Shown here: positions 25,634 through 34,035 of the stretch, one piece after another | How the letters are laid out: each line of letters begins with the position of its first letter | Numbering within the stretch: position 1 is the stretch's first letter | Made by a program: the position numbers and the translations under genes | Notes under the pieces: generated by a model | What the model was told of the DNA's origin: nothing | What the model saw: only the letters and a program-made list of their open reading frames with translations | The model's database searches: none | Source of the DNA: DASWID01 sp049682815 | GTDB taxonomy: Bacteria > Desulfobacterota_D > UBA1144 > Nemesobacterales > CSP1-2 | Direction of reading: 5' to 3' | Assembly (NCBI GenBank): GCA_049682815.1 | Contig: JBAUII010000006.1 | Coordinates: forward strand, 11,132-75,131 | Length of the DNA stretch: 64,000 nt

Positions 25634-25757
25634 ATGTTGGACCTACGATGATAGGCGGGACATTCTTGTCCCGCACTCTAGTCGAATGGTTTTTTCTAGA
25701 TCCGGGGTTGGAAAACCCCGGCTATCGGCTGTGGCAACTCTCTAATTATCCGTTCAT
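25634..25757 (+). repeat. REP-type two-hairpin element, copy C (most complete)
   Basis: The order is GTTGGACCTACGATGATAGG, then the hairpin GCGGGACATTCTTGTCCCGC, a spacer with ATGGTTTTTTCTAGA, the hairpin CCGGGGTTGGAAAACCCCGG, and the tail CTATCGGCTGTGGCAACTC. It fills much of the 344-bp gap between asd and the histidine kinase. Copies A, B and D each match parts of it. Confidence 0.85.
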
Positions 25758-25824
25758 GCTGAGTAGTGAGTGCTTCCACGGGGCTGTTAGCACAGGGTTA
25801 GTCGAAGGGGCACACTAAAGGTTC

Positions 25825-27009
25825 TTGTTGATAACTTACCTTACCCATTTTATAATTTGGAACATTTGTTTTTCATGTTTTTTGAAAAAGATTAGAGGAA
25901 TAACAATAGAGACTGTAATAGGGTATTTTAGAAAGAAATCCAGATTATTCATACTAACCCTGGGATTTGTTTTTGTCCTGTTTTTGGGGATTATTGATTA
26001 CTTAACAGGTCCATGGATTTCCTTCTCAATTTTTTATTTAATTCCCATCTCAATGGTTACCTGGTTCGTGAACAGACGGGCTGGGATTTTAATATCAGCA
26101 ATCAGTGCCATAACCTGGCTTATGGCCGAATTGAGTTGGGAAGTAAATTACTTGAATTTTCCCATTCCTTATTGGAATGCTACTGTGAGATTCGGCTTCT
26201 TCCTCGTTGTTGTTCTTTTTATGTCCGCATTAAGGGAACTTAATGAACATTTAGAAATAAAAGTAGCAGAGCGAACCGCAACCCTTGAAGCAGAGGTCAC
26301 GGAGCGCAAGAGAGCGGAGGAGGCACTGAGAAAATCACATGAACAGTTACGCGCACTTGCTGCACATCTGGAATCCACGCGGGAAGAGGAGGGAAAACGA
26401 ATTGCCCGTGAGGTTCACGATAACTTGGCGCAGTCTTTGACAGTGTTAAATATGAATCTTTTCGAGTTGGAAAGCCAAATATCTGAATTGGGCGATAAGC
26501 CCCGACGAGACCTGCTTCTGAATAGGATTCGATCCATGTCCAATCTCATTGACACGACGGTACATGCGGTGCGTGAGATTGCTACAGAATTAAGACCCAG
26601 AATGTTAGACGACCTGGGTGTTGAACCAGCCATTGAGTGGAAGGCTCGGGATTTTCAAGAACGAACGGGAATTCAATGTGAGTTCATCTCAGAGAACATA
26701 AATTTGGACCAGGAGCGCTCTACAGCAATATTCCGCATCTTTCAGGAAACTTTGACTAATGTCGCTCGTCATGCCAAAGCCACGAGAGTCAACATAAAAT
26801 TAAAGGAGGATACTGATAAAATTATACTGGAAGTGGAAGATAACGGCCGAGGAATAACGGAAAAGGAGATTTACAACCCCCGATCTCTTGGCCTTCTGGG
26901 AATGAGAGAACGCGCTCTGCTTTTCGGAGGAGAGATCAACATGACAGGTCGTCAAGGAATAGGGACTACAGTCACTGTGTGTATTCCGATTAAGAGGCAA
27001 GAATCGTGA
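25825..27009 (+). CDS. Membrane sensor histidine kinase, NarL-partner type
   Basis: This is a histidine kinase of the HisKA_3 class, 394 residues. The N-terminal 150 residues contain about four or five transmembrane segments and no large periplasmic domain. A charged coiled coil (about 145-185) leads to the phospho-acceptor in REVHDNLAQSLTVL, His198, and a HATPase domain with FQETLTNVARHAKA, VEDNGRGI and SLGLLGMRERALLFGG. The first codon of the frame is TTG and the true start is uncertain. It overlaps the response regulator by four bases. Confidence 0.88.
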   Translation: MLITYLTHFIIWNICFSCFLKKIRGITIETVIGYFRKKSRLFILTLGFVFVLFLGIIDYLTGPWISFSIFYLIPISMVTWFVNRRAGILISAISAITWLMAELSWEVNYLNFPIPYWNATVRFGFFLVVVLFMSALRELNEHLEIKVAERTATLEAEVTERKRAEEALRKSHEQLRALAAHLESTREEEGKRIAREVHDNLAQSLTVLNMNLFELESQISELGDKPRRDLLLNRIRSMSNLIDTTVHAVREIATELRPRMLDDLGVEPAIEWKARDFQERTGIQCEFISENINLDQERSTAIFRIFQETLTNVARHAKATRVNIKLKEDTDKIILEVEDNGRGITEKEIYNPRSLGLLGMRERALLFGGEINMTGRQGIGTTVTVCIPIKRQES

Positions 27010-27635
27010 TCAAAATTCTTATCGCAGATGATCACCCAATTGTGCGGAGCGGTCTGAAACAAATCATGATTAAGGAACCTCGTATGGTGGTGGAGGGTGA
27101 GGCACAAAATGCTCGGGAACTTCTCGCGCTTGTTCGCAAACAGGCTTGGGATGTAGTGGTTTTAGACATTAACCTGCCCGACAGAAGCGGACTGGATGTC
27201 TTAATACAATTGAAGAAGGAATTTCCAAGGTTGCCTGTGCTTATCTTGAGTGTGCAGCCTGAGGAGCAATATGCGGTGCGAGCCCTCAAATCAGGTGCGG
27301 CTGGATATTTGGACAAACATAGCGCGCCAGCGGAGTTGGTAAAAGCCGTAAGAAAAGCAGTTGCTGGGGGGAAATACGTCAGTTCCTCTCTGGCTGAGAG
27401 GTTAGCTCTTGATTTGGAAAGTGGTGGGAGGCCGCTACACGAAACTCTGTCGGGTAGAGAGTTTGCGGTGATGTGTATGATTGCCTCGGGAAAGAGGATA
27501 AATGAGATCGCCGAGAAACTATTTGTTAGTCCTAAGACAGTGACGACATATAGGGCGCGGATATTGGAGAAAATGGGAATGAAGACGAATGCAGATTTAA
27601 CTCATTACGTCATAAAGAATGAGCTGGTGGATTGA
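27006..27635 (+). CDS. NarL/FixJ-family response regulator
   Basis: This is a two-domain regulator: a receiver domain (about residues 1-120) with the phospho-acceptor Asp in VVLDINLPDRSG and Lys in YLDKHSAP, and a LuxR-type helix-turn-helix (about 145-205) with LSGREFAVMCMIASGKRINE and LFVSPKTVTTYRARILEKMG. It begins with GTG inside the kinase stop, so it is the cognate partner. Its targets are not evident; no other operon gene follows. Confidence 0.92.
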   Translation: MIKILIADDHPIVRSGLKQIMIKEPRMVVEGEAQNARELLALVRKQAWDVVVLDINLPDRSGLDVLIQLKKEFPRLPVLILSVQPEEQYAVRALKSGAAGYLDKHSAPAELVKAVRKAVAGGKYVSSSLAERLALDLESGGRPLHETLSGREFAVMCMIASGKRINEIAEKLFVSPKTVTTYRARILEKMGMKTNADLTHYVIKNELVD

Positions 27636-27645
27636 TTTTTAAACT

Positions 27646-28671
27646 GGGGTCAGGCTTTGCTTATTTGCTTATTTGTCTCTGAAGCTCTTTCGTCATGCTC
27701 CTGATTTGTTCTTGTAATGCCGGGTCTTTTTCCATCTTCCTCCTAATTCGACTAACTCCGATGCTCAGGGTTGATAGATCTCTCCTCACTATTCTCCCAT
27801 AGTCGCTCAGAGTCCCCTCTCCATACTCCGTTACCAAAAACGCTATAATACTCCTAGCTCTCGATAATTTCCTTTGCCTACTAAATGAAGTCAACTCTTC
27901 TATAGTAACTCTCCATTTTTTGCATACTGAATTTATTATATCTTCCATCCTGTATCTCCTCTCCTCCTTCTTATCCGCTTGTTCTAACACCTCTTCTATA
28001 AATTTATCGTCTCCCAGTAATCTTCCCTCTGCTGACCCTTGGTGGAACTCCCTTCTGTACTCCTCGTTCAATCCCTCCAAGACAAATTCCTCATACCGTC
28101 TTTGTGCCATGCCTTCTCCCTTTGAATATTGTGAAAGAACATATTCCACGGTTAGCCAACTTTTACGAGTTATCCCTAAATAACATTGGTGTCCACTCCA
28201 TTTATAGTCCTGTGGGTTTCTTGCAACTCCGGCTCTTACGGGATTTAGATGAATGTATCTCACTAATTCATGTAGATAATTTTCAGCATCTACCAGTATT
28301 GCTTTATATCTTCCTTGAAATAAATGGCCTTTTCTTGACAGCTTTTTATTTATGTAGCTCGCATGGCGAAAAGATAGGTTCTGTATTAACTTTGAAAGAG
28401 GTAACTCAGACACCTGAATCAGCATGTGAACATGATTGCTCATCCAGCAATAGGCATGGATTCTGTGTTTAAATCGATCTATTCCATCGTGAACTAGGGT
28501 TTCCAAATGCTCACGATCTTGATCTGAAAAAAAGATATCTTGACCATCGTTGCCTCGGAGAATTACATGATAAAATCCACCCGGTATGTGAATTCTGGGT
28601 TTCCTAGCCATACAAGAAAAGTATAAGGCCAATTACAATAAACAAATAAGCAAATAAACAAAGCCTGACCC
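27646..28671 (-). mobile_element. Intact Y1-transposase element with matched ends
   Basis: The element runs from GGGGTCAGGCTTTG at 27646 to CAAAGCCTGACCC ending at 28671, about 1026 bp, with terminal inverted repeats of about 30 bp. It encodes one transposase. The left terminal repeat contains the end of the transposase gene, so the repeat is also coding sequence. No clear target duplication is seen. Miniature or broken copies lie at 15938, 23742, 30680 and 33134. Confidence 0.85.
27661..28611 (-). CDS. Y1 (HUH) transposase with DnaA-like C-terminal domain
   Basis: This is a REP-associated/IS200-like tyrosine transposase that cuts and joins single DNA strands. HUH is NHVHML (His60 and His62) and the likely catalytic Tyr119 is in LVRYIHLNPVRA. 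After a linker, about residues 205-310 form a helical domain resembling DnaA domain IV (RRYRMEDIINSVCKKWRVT, RARSIIAFLVTEYGEGTLSD, GRIVRRDLSTLSIGVSRIRR). The last residues QRQISK are encoded in the terminal inverted repeat. The ATG at 28611 matches the usual MARKPRIHIPGG start; an ATG seven codons earlier is possible. Confidence 0.9.
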   Translation of the reverse strand: MARKPRIHIPGGFYHVILRGNDGQDIFFSDQDREHLETLVHDGIDRFKHRIHAYCWMSNHVHMLIQVSELPLSKLIQNLSFRHASYINKKLSRKGHLFQGRYKAILVDAENYLHELVRYIHLNPVRAGVARNPQDYKWSGHQCYLGITRKSWLTVEYVLSQYSKGEGMAQRRYEEFVLEGLNEEYRREFHQGSAEGRLLGDDKFIEEVLEQADKKEERRYRMEDIINSVCKKWRVTIEELTSFSRQRKLSRARSIIAFLVTEYGEGTLSDYGRIVRRDLSTLSIGVSRIRRKMEKDPALQEQIRSMTKELQRQISK

Positions 28672-28755
28672 GCCGTTTGTAGGGAAACGCCTACAAAAAA
28701 TTCGGGTTTTCCCGATTGCGATCCAAGGTCTGTACTCCTACAATTTCAATTGTTA

Positions 28756-29136
28756 ATGGAATCGATGAAACTCGTTATTGCAGATGATTCATCCGTTGTG
28801 CGTGAAAGGTTAATAGCCATGCTTTCTAAACTTGAAGAAATTGAGAGCATAGGCCAAGCACAAGACGTAGGCGAAGCCATCAACTCCATTGAAGAATTGA
28901 AACCCGATGCGGTGATATTGGATATTCAGATGCCCGGAGGGAGCGGGATTGAGGTACTAAAGCATATCAAAAAAGAGCAACCGGCTACTGTCGTTATCAT
29001 ACTAACCAACTATCCTTATCCCCAATACCGTCAAGAATGCATGGATGAGGGAGCGGATTTCTTTTTTGATAAGTCCCTTGAATTTGGAAGGGCTATAGAG
29101 GTATGCAAGGGGTTGGCTAGGTGTTCTGATGTATGA
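28756..29136 (+). CDS. Stand-alone CheY-like response regulator
   Basis: This protein of about 126 residues consists only of a receiver domain, with the acidic pair in IADDS, the phospho-acceptor Asp in AVILDIQMPGGSG, Thr in ILTNYPYP and Lys in FFFDKSLEF. There is no output domain, so it acts through protein contact or as a phosphate sink. Three in-frame starts (TTG 28750, ATG 28756, ATG 28765) exist with no clear ribosome binding site. It lies between the transposon and the glycine-rich secreted protein; its kinase is unknown. Confidence 0.82.
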   Translation: MESMKLVIADDSSVVRERLIAMLSKLEEIESIGQAQDVGEAINSIEELKPDAVILDIQMPGGSGIEVLKHIKKEQPATVVIILTNYPYPQYRQECMDEGADFFFDKSLEFGRAIEVCKGLARCSDV

Positions 29137-29474
29137 ATAAGATGGGCGATGTTTGCTATACATTGCAATACATACTCGATTGACAGGAAAGAACAAAAAG
29201 GATTGGGGAAAAATATGGTAGTTAAAGGTTCAATCTATTTTAATAGGTATCGACTTGGCATTTATGGAAGATAAATCCGTAACTGGTGGTTTATTTGTTT
29301 CTAAAAGAGCAAAAAATTCTGGAGTGGATGGAGGTGATGTGCAACGGTCTGATCAATGATAGTTTGTGAATGAGGCAGTTATGTATAAGTTCGAATATGT
29401 AAAAGTACAAATATACAACGGAGGTTCTGTAATTGGTTACGAAAAAAATATCTTTAATTGACAAGGAGGTTAGA
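29137..29474. other. Gene-free 338-bp stretch upstream of the glycine-rich protein
   Basis: No gene was found. A TTGACA at about 29180 and an AACGGAGG at about 29417 are present, but they do not lead to a credible ORF except through the glycine-rich gene. The stretch may carry the promoter of that gene. Confidence 0.4.
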
Positions 29475-30587
29475 ATGAACAGTTTAAGAAGAATGGGATT
29501 TATGTTTTTGGGTATGGCAAGTGCCACCATTTTGTTTCTAGGCCTTGCCACTTCAGCATTCGCGGCTGATGAATTTTGCGACACGGCTTGCACCACAGGA
29601 ACGTGTACGGTCAATACTGTGCATGGTGGCTTGATGGGTGCTTTCACGGTGACCTGCAACCTTCACGTTACAGGCACGGGTGCCTTGAACTTTACGGACA
29701 ATGGTTCGATCACAGTTCAGGGAGACTTGACGGTGGACCTTCCAGCGGGTGAAGGTTTAGGTCAAATCGCTGCCGAAGGTGCCGGTACCGACAATGGGAG
29801 CACGGGGCCGGGCCAGAACGGTGGTAACGCCGATAACGCCGGAAATGGAAAGAATCTGATGATCAATGTGGACGGGGATATCGATATTCATGGCAACGTT
29901 TCCACCGACGGAGGTAAGGGGGGAAATGGTGGAGCCGGGTCAGGCGCGACGTCTGGCAATGCCTTCAATGGCGGTAATGGAGGCAACGGCGGAAATGGTG
30001 GAGTGTTAACAATCGTGGGCCAAATGGACGCTCTTATCGATGGTACGACCGTGACTTCCAGGGGTGGAAATGGTGGAAATGGCGGAAATGGCGGAAACCG
30101 CACTACTTCGGGCAGCGGAAATGGCGGCAATGGCGGAATCGGTGGTACCGGCGGCCTTGGTGGCTCCGTGAGCATACAGGTTTGCGGGAACTTTGAGACC
30201 GTTAACGCAGACGTCGATGGAGACCGCGTCGTCGCAAGAGGCGGAAATGGTGGATCTGGCGGAAGTGGCGGGAACAAAGCCGGGAGCGGTACGCCTGGCA
30301 CGGCAGGTGCTGGTGGTGTTGGTGGCGACGGTGGCATGATCACGCTCACCGCCGATGGTGATATGATAATTGCGGACAAGATACATGCCCAGGGTGGTAA
30401 TGGTGGTAACAGCGGCGCGGCACCCCCGGTAAAGGCCGCTAATGGAGATGACGGCACCATAACCGTGAACTCGACTGGGTCGGAAGGAATGGGCCTAGAC
30501 ACCTCGGCTGCGAACTTTGATCCCAATTATGAACCTAATCTGACAATCAATGAAGATCAGGACCCAGTCTGTAACCAATGTCCTTAA
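29475..30587 (+). CDS. Secreted glycine/asparagine-rich repeat protein
   Basis: The 370-residue product has a Sec signal peptide ending at about AFA-ADE (residue 32). The mature protein opens with a Cys-containing segment (CDTACTTGTCTVNTVHGG) and ends with DPVCNQCP. Between them, four blocks alternate short beta-strand pairs, such as NLMINVDGDIDIHGNVSTD and GGMITLTADGDMIIADKIHA, with long GGNGGNGG loops. This looks like a beta-helix or beta-roll with glycine-rich excursions. AAGGAGG at 29463-29469 fixes the ATG at 29475. The DNA is more GC-rich than its surroundings. Function is unknown; surface or extracellular matrix is possible. Confidence 0.8.
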   Translation: MNSLRRMGFMFLGMASATILFLGLATSAFAADEFCDTACTTGTCTVNTVHGGLMGAFTVTCNLHVTGTGALNFTDNGSITVQGDLTVDLPAGEGLGQIAAEGAGTDNGSTGPGQNGGNADNAGNGKNLMINVDGDIDIHGNVSTDGGKGGNGGAGSGATSGNAFNGGNGGNGGNGGVLTIVGQMDALIDGTTVTSRGGNGGNGGNGGNRTTSGSGNGGNGGIGGTGGLGGSVSIQVCGNFETVNADVDGDRVVARGGNGGSGGSGGNKAGSGTPGTAGAGGVGGDGGMITLTADGDMIIADKIHAQGGNGGNSGAAPPVKAANGDDGTITVNSTGSEGMGLDTSAANFDPNYEPNLTINEDQDPVCNQCP

Positions 30588-30623
30588 TTAAGTAAAATTG
30601 GGGCCAGGCATGCTTATTTGATT

Positions 30624-30668
30624 TGTCATAATTGGGGTGGTGCACATCTGCGCCACCCCTATATGACA
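30624..30668. repeat. Long hairpin after the glycine-rich gene
   Basis: TGTCATA and GGGGTGGTGC pair with GCGCCACCCC and TATGACA across an ACATCT loop, giving a stem of about 17 bp with small gaps. It lies 37 nt after the stop codon and could end transcription, though no T tract follows. Confidence 0.6.
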
Positions 30669-30679
30669 GGTCAGGAGTT

Positions 30680-31081
30680 GGGGTCAGGCTTTGTTTATTT
30701 GCTTATTTGTTTGTCAAGCTCTTTTTTCATGCTGTCCATTTGTTTTCGTAATCCCAGGTCTTTTTCGGTCTCCTTCCTAATCCGACTAACTCCGATGCTC
30801 AGGGTTGAAAGATCTCTCCTTACTATCCTCCCATAATCACTCAGAGTTCCCTCTCCATATTCGGTCACCATAAACGCTATAATACTCCTAACTCTTGATA
30901 ATCTCCTTTGCCTACCGAGTGAAATCAACTCGTCTACAGTTACTCTCGATTTTTTGGATACTAAATTTATTATATCTTCCACTTTGTATCTTCTTTCCGT
31001 CTTCTTATCCACTTGTTCTAATACCTTTTCTGTAAATTTATCATCTCCCAGTAATCTACCCTCTGCTGACCCATGGTGTGA
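30680..31081 (-). pseudogene. Truncated copy of the DnaA-tailed Y1 transposase (C-terminal part)
   Basis: It starts with GGGGTCAGGCTTTGTTTA and, on the minus strand, encodes HHGSAEGRLLGDDKFTEKVL and then the DnaA-like domain through DKQISK. It aligns with the last 135 residues of the intact transposase at about 80% or more by eye. The HUH and Tyr catalytic part is missing and there is no upstream terminal repeat. It lies just before the di-heme protein gene. Confidence 0.88.
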
Positions 31082-31465
31082 TCTCCTTTAACTTCTTTCT
31101 AAAAACTTAATCTTAATAATCAGGCATTAAAACCGACCCGAACCTTGCACACGGTGAAACATTTCGCTGGGCTTAACGAAATTCATACTGATTTTTTGAT
31201 GATTAAATACACTATTGACAGGGTCTTTCAGGTGTGATTTAATGGTTTTCAAAGGAAGGATGGGAATACTTACATCCCAGAGCAGTGCCCTGGAAATAGG
31301 GTGGATAGGGGACCCATTCGAAACCCCTTCTTCGGGACCTATGAAAGGGAAAATAAAAAGCAGGAGACCCAATTGCTACCGATAGTGAAATGTTTGCGTG
31401 CTTACATCAATGGAACTATCTCTTATGGTCTCCGATGCGGGAAGGTTTTAGACAGTGGCTATGTA
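31082..31465. other. 384-bp stretch without a clear gene
   Basis: The reading frame of the di-heme protein is open from 31301, but the segment before the ATG at 31466 has no family resemblance or ribosome binding site. I see no other gene or structured repeat here. Confidence 0.4.
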
Positions 31466-33124
31466 ATGACGGCAACTCTGATATTCGTGCTGGCACTAGC
31501 ATATCGTGTTAACGCGCAAGCACAGAATACTTGCCCACCTGGCTTCAACGACACACCGGCCTTGTCTACTCACTTGGACCAGGCAGACATCGCCAGTGGC
31601 AATCTCACCTTCAAGGAGATTTTCAGATTTGGCCAGCAACTCTTCATAACCAACTTCAACAAATGCGACGGAGCCGGACGTCCGGGCCGCGCTGGCGAGG
31701 CTGGGGCACACGGGGTCGGGAATGAGCGCCCGATCGATCCGTTAAGCCGTCCCCGTTTCACCATGTTGTCTGGTCCTGATTCCGACTCGTGCGCTTCCTG
31801 TCACAACGAGCCGCAAGTTGGTGGTGCGGGCCCCTTCAATGCGAATCTTCGCGAACAGGCTCCCGATTGTGATCCCGTAGCCGGGATATTCTTCATTGAA
31901 AGCTTATTCGGTACTGGGTCAGATCAGAGGCCATGCAGGCCACCAGTAGGCACTCCTACTGACACCGGGGGGGGCTTCTCCAACCTCTTCAACGACCGCG
32001 GCTCCCTGGGGCTTTTCGGTTCGGGAGCTATAGAATTGCTTAGCATCGAGATGACGGATGACTTGCAAAACCGCCAGGCGCAGGCGATAGAGGAGGCCCA
32101 GTCGGTGGGCCATGATGTGACCGTGGAGCTTGAGACCAAGGGAGTCCAGTTCGGTATGCTGACCGCTTTTCCAGACGGTACGGTTGACACCAGTGGGGTG
32201 GAGGGGGTCAGTCCCGACCTGGTGATCAGGCCCTTCGGGCGTAAAGGACAAAACAAATCGCTTCGGCATTTCTCGATTCAAGCGTTCAACCGCCATCTTG
32301 GAATGCAACCAGTAGAGGCGCTTGAACAATTGGACCCACCTTTTTCGGATGACGATCCGGATCAGGACGGTGTCACCGATGAGCTGACGGTTGGCGATAT
32401 CACAGCCGCGATGGTCTTTATGGCGGCGCTTCCGATACCTGAGAGGGCTAACTTGCCGCAGCCCCAGAAAGGGGAGGCGGCACGCGGCGAGCAACTTTTT
32501 GCGCAGGTTGGTTGCGCAGGGTGTCACATCCCGGCACTCCCGCTCAACAACACCGAATTTTGCGAGCCCAATCCAAGAAACAACGACGGTGACTTCAGGG
32601 ATACGAGCCAGCAATACTGCTTTGACCTGCAGAAGACCAGCGGCTTGCGCGGTAACTTGGTGTTTGCTTATACTGATCTCAAACGCCACTCGATTTGTGA
32701 TCCCACAAGAGACTATGACCCGGAAACGAACCATTTCTGTGATGATGTGCCAATTTCAACAACACCGGCTACGGATGCGACGGGGCCAGGAGACAGCGGC
32801 GATAACGACCGCCCACCCTATCATCAATTCCTCACGGCCAAGTTATGGGATGTCGGCAATTCCGCCCCCTGGGGTCATCGCAATGATCTCGACACGATTT
32901 ACGAATCGATCGTTGCCCACGGGGGCGAGGCAGCCGACGAAGTAGCCGCCTTTGAGACGCTTTCCGATGCCGACCAGCTTGCGGTGGTGATTTTCCTCAA
33001 GACGCTGGTGATGCCGATCATGTCGAATAACCCACTGCCACAGGAACTAGGATCGCCCAAGGCTCGTAATCCCGGGGGCGGTGCCCCGCTAAATACGGTG
33101 GGAAGTGAACCGCCGGAGGGCTGA
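31466..33124 (+). CDS. Di-heme c-type oxidoreductase (DHOR/peroxidase-like)
   Basis: This is a secreted cytochrome with two c-type heme sites, CASCHNEPQVGG and CAGCHIPAL, in the arrangement of di-heme peroxidase/thiol oxidoreductase (DUF1111-like) proteins. HRNDLDTIYESIVAHGGEA and ADQLAVVIFLKTL near the end are typical of that family. An N-terminal signal peptide (MTATLIFVLALAYRVNAQ) supports the ATG at 31466 and periplasmic location; the frame is open 55 codons further upstream. The codons look more GC-rich than neighbouring genes, and transposon debris flanks both sides, suggesting transfer. Its electron partner is unknown. Confidence 0.82.
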   Translation: MTATLIFVLALAYRVNAQAQNTCPPGFNDTPALSTHLDQADIASGNLTFKEIFRFGQQLFITNFNKCDGAGRPGRAGEAGAHGVGNERPIDPLSRPRFTMLSGPDSDSCASCHNEPQVGGAGPFNANLREQAPDCDPVAGIFFIESLFGTGSDQRPCRPPVGTPTDTGGGFSNLFNDRGSLGLFGSGAIELLSIEMTDDLQNRQAQAIEEAQSVGHDVTVELETKGVQFGMLTAFPDGTVDTSGVEGVSPDLVIRPFGRKGQNKSLRHFSIQAFNRHLGMQPVEALEQLDPPFSDDDPDQDGVTDELTVGDITAAMVFMAALPIPERANLPQPQKGEAARGEQLFAQVGCAGCHIPALPLNNTEFCEPNPRNNDGDFRDTSQQYCFDLQKTSGLRGNLVFAYTDLKRHSICDPTRDYDPETNHFCDDVPISTTPATDATGPGDSGDNDRPPYHQFLTAKLWDVGNSAPWGHRNDLDTIYESIVAHGGEAADEVAAFETLSDADQLAVVIFLKTLVMPIMSNNPLPQELGSPKARNPGGGAPLNTVGSEPPEG

Positions 33125-33133
33125 AGAGAGTGA

Positions 33134-33292
33134 CCGGGGTCACGCTTTGTTTATTTGCTTATTTGTTTGTCAAGCTCTTTTGTCATGCCGTCCATTTCTT
33201 TTCGTAAATCCTGGTGCCTTTTCGATCTCTTTCGTAATCCGACTAACTCCGATGCTCAGGTTGAAAGATCTCTCCTTACTATTGTCCCATAG
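33134..33292 (-). pseudogene. Short remnant of the DnaA-tailed Y1 transposase
   Basis: It starts with GGGGTCACGCTTTGTTTA and continues with the last 50 or so codons of the transposase, containing frame-breaking changes. It ends at about 33292 after the TCTCTCCTTACTATTGTCCC segment. This is the third copy of the element in the window, and lies just after the stop of the di-heme gene. Confidence 0.8.
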
Positions 33293-33365
33293 AGAAGCTC
33301 ACGCTGCTAGCTGCAGCGTTCTCAATTTTTTGCGACCTAAGGGTTGCCGCAACGTTTATGTGTTT

Positions 33366-33809
33366 TTAGCGGCGGTATTTTTTTTCAATGTCTTTAACTT
33401 TTTCTATGTTCGCTTTTTCTTCTTCTTCGGGCGAGGAATTAAACCAGGCTTCCAAGATTTCTTTAGCCACTATTGGGGAGGTCATTCTGAGACTCATTGC
33501 AAGCACATTAGCGTCATTCCATTTTCTAGCGCCCTCAGCGGTTTTGGCATCGGCGCAGAGGGCTGCCCTGATACCGGGCACCTTATTTGCCGCCATGCTG
33601 ACCCCGGTGCCTGTCCAGCAAAAGAGTATTCCCTGATCACAGTCACTGTTAGCAACCCTTTCAGCTACCTTCTCGGCCACTTCGGCCCATTGAATAGGCT
33701 CATCGGCAAGTGGACCATACAGTTCAAGTTCGATGCCTTTCTTCTTCAACTCCTTTATGACGAACTCGGTTAAATGAGTCTTTTCGTCGCTTCCCACCGC
33801 AATTTTCAT
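33366..33809 (-). CDS. rpiB: RpiB/LacA/LacB family sugar-phosphate isomerase
   Basis: This is a 147-residue isomerase of the ribose-5-phosphate isomerase B fold. The active-site segment is ILFCWTGTGVSMAANKVPGI, with catalytic Cys and Thr retained but Trp in place of the usual Gly. ADEPIQWAEVAEKVAERV, RKWNDANVLAMSLRMTSP and EILEAWFN follow. The Glu-rich tail is normal. It probably interconverts ribulose and ribose 5-phosphates, but a different sugar phosphate cannot be excluded. The 226 bp upstream hold its promoter region. Confidence 0.88.
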   Translation of the reverse strand: MKIAVGSDEKTHLTEFVIKELKKKGIELELYGPLADEPIQWAEVAEKVAERVANSDCDQGILFCWTGTGVSMAANKVPGIRAALCADAKTAEGARKWNDANVLAMSLRMTSPIVAKEILEAWFNSSPEEEEKANIEKVKDIEKKYRR

Positions 33810-34035
33810 ATTTTTAGCTCCTTAAGATGACTTCTCTTTAATTTGTATGTATAATTGTAAACAAGTTGCTTTTTTGGATCAAGAAGTGATCAATTAGAAT
33901 ATTATAAGCGGCTATAACTGTTAACATTTATAACAAAAGAAAATAAACTACTTGACCTTTATGGTATTTTTAGAATATAATAGACTTCTTTAATAGTTAC
34001 TTATAACGTGTTGGGGGGATAAGGATATTAATTTC

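Noticed and set aside
29888..30526. 212-residue Pro-rich ORF on the minus strand
   Set aside because: It is the mirror of the Gly-rich coding repeats (GGN read in reverse gives Pro codons). No signal or start context supports it.
31301..31465. Upstream extension of the di-heme protein
   Set aside because: The 55 additional residues precede a good signal peptide and have no family similarity or ribosome binding site.
31919..32734. 271-residue ORF on the minus strand inside the di-heme gene
   Set aside because: It is antisense to a gene with clear heme motifs and has no recognisable domain. High GC makes long antisense frames common.
33105..33773. 222-residue ORF on the plus strand over rpiB
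   Set aside because: It crosses the transposase remnant and then runs antisense to rpiB, which has a full family match.
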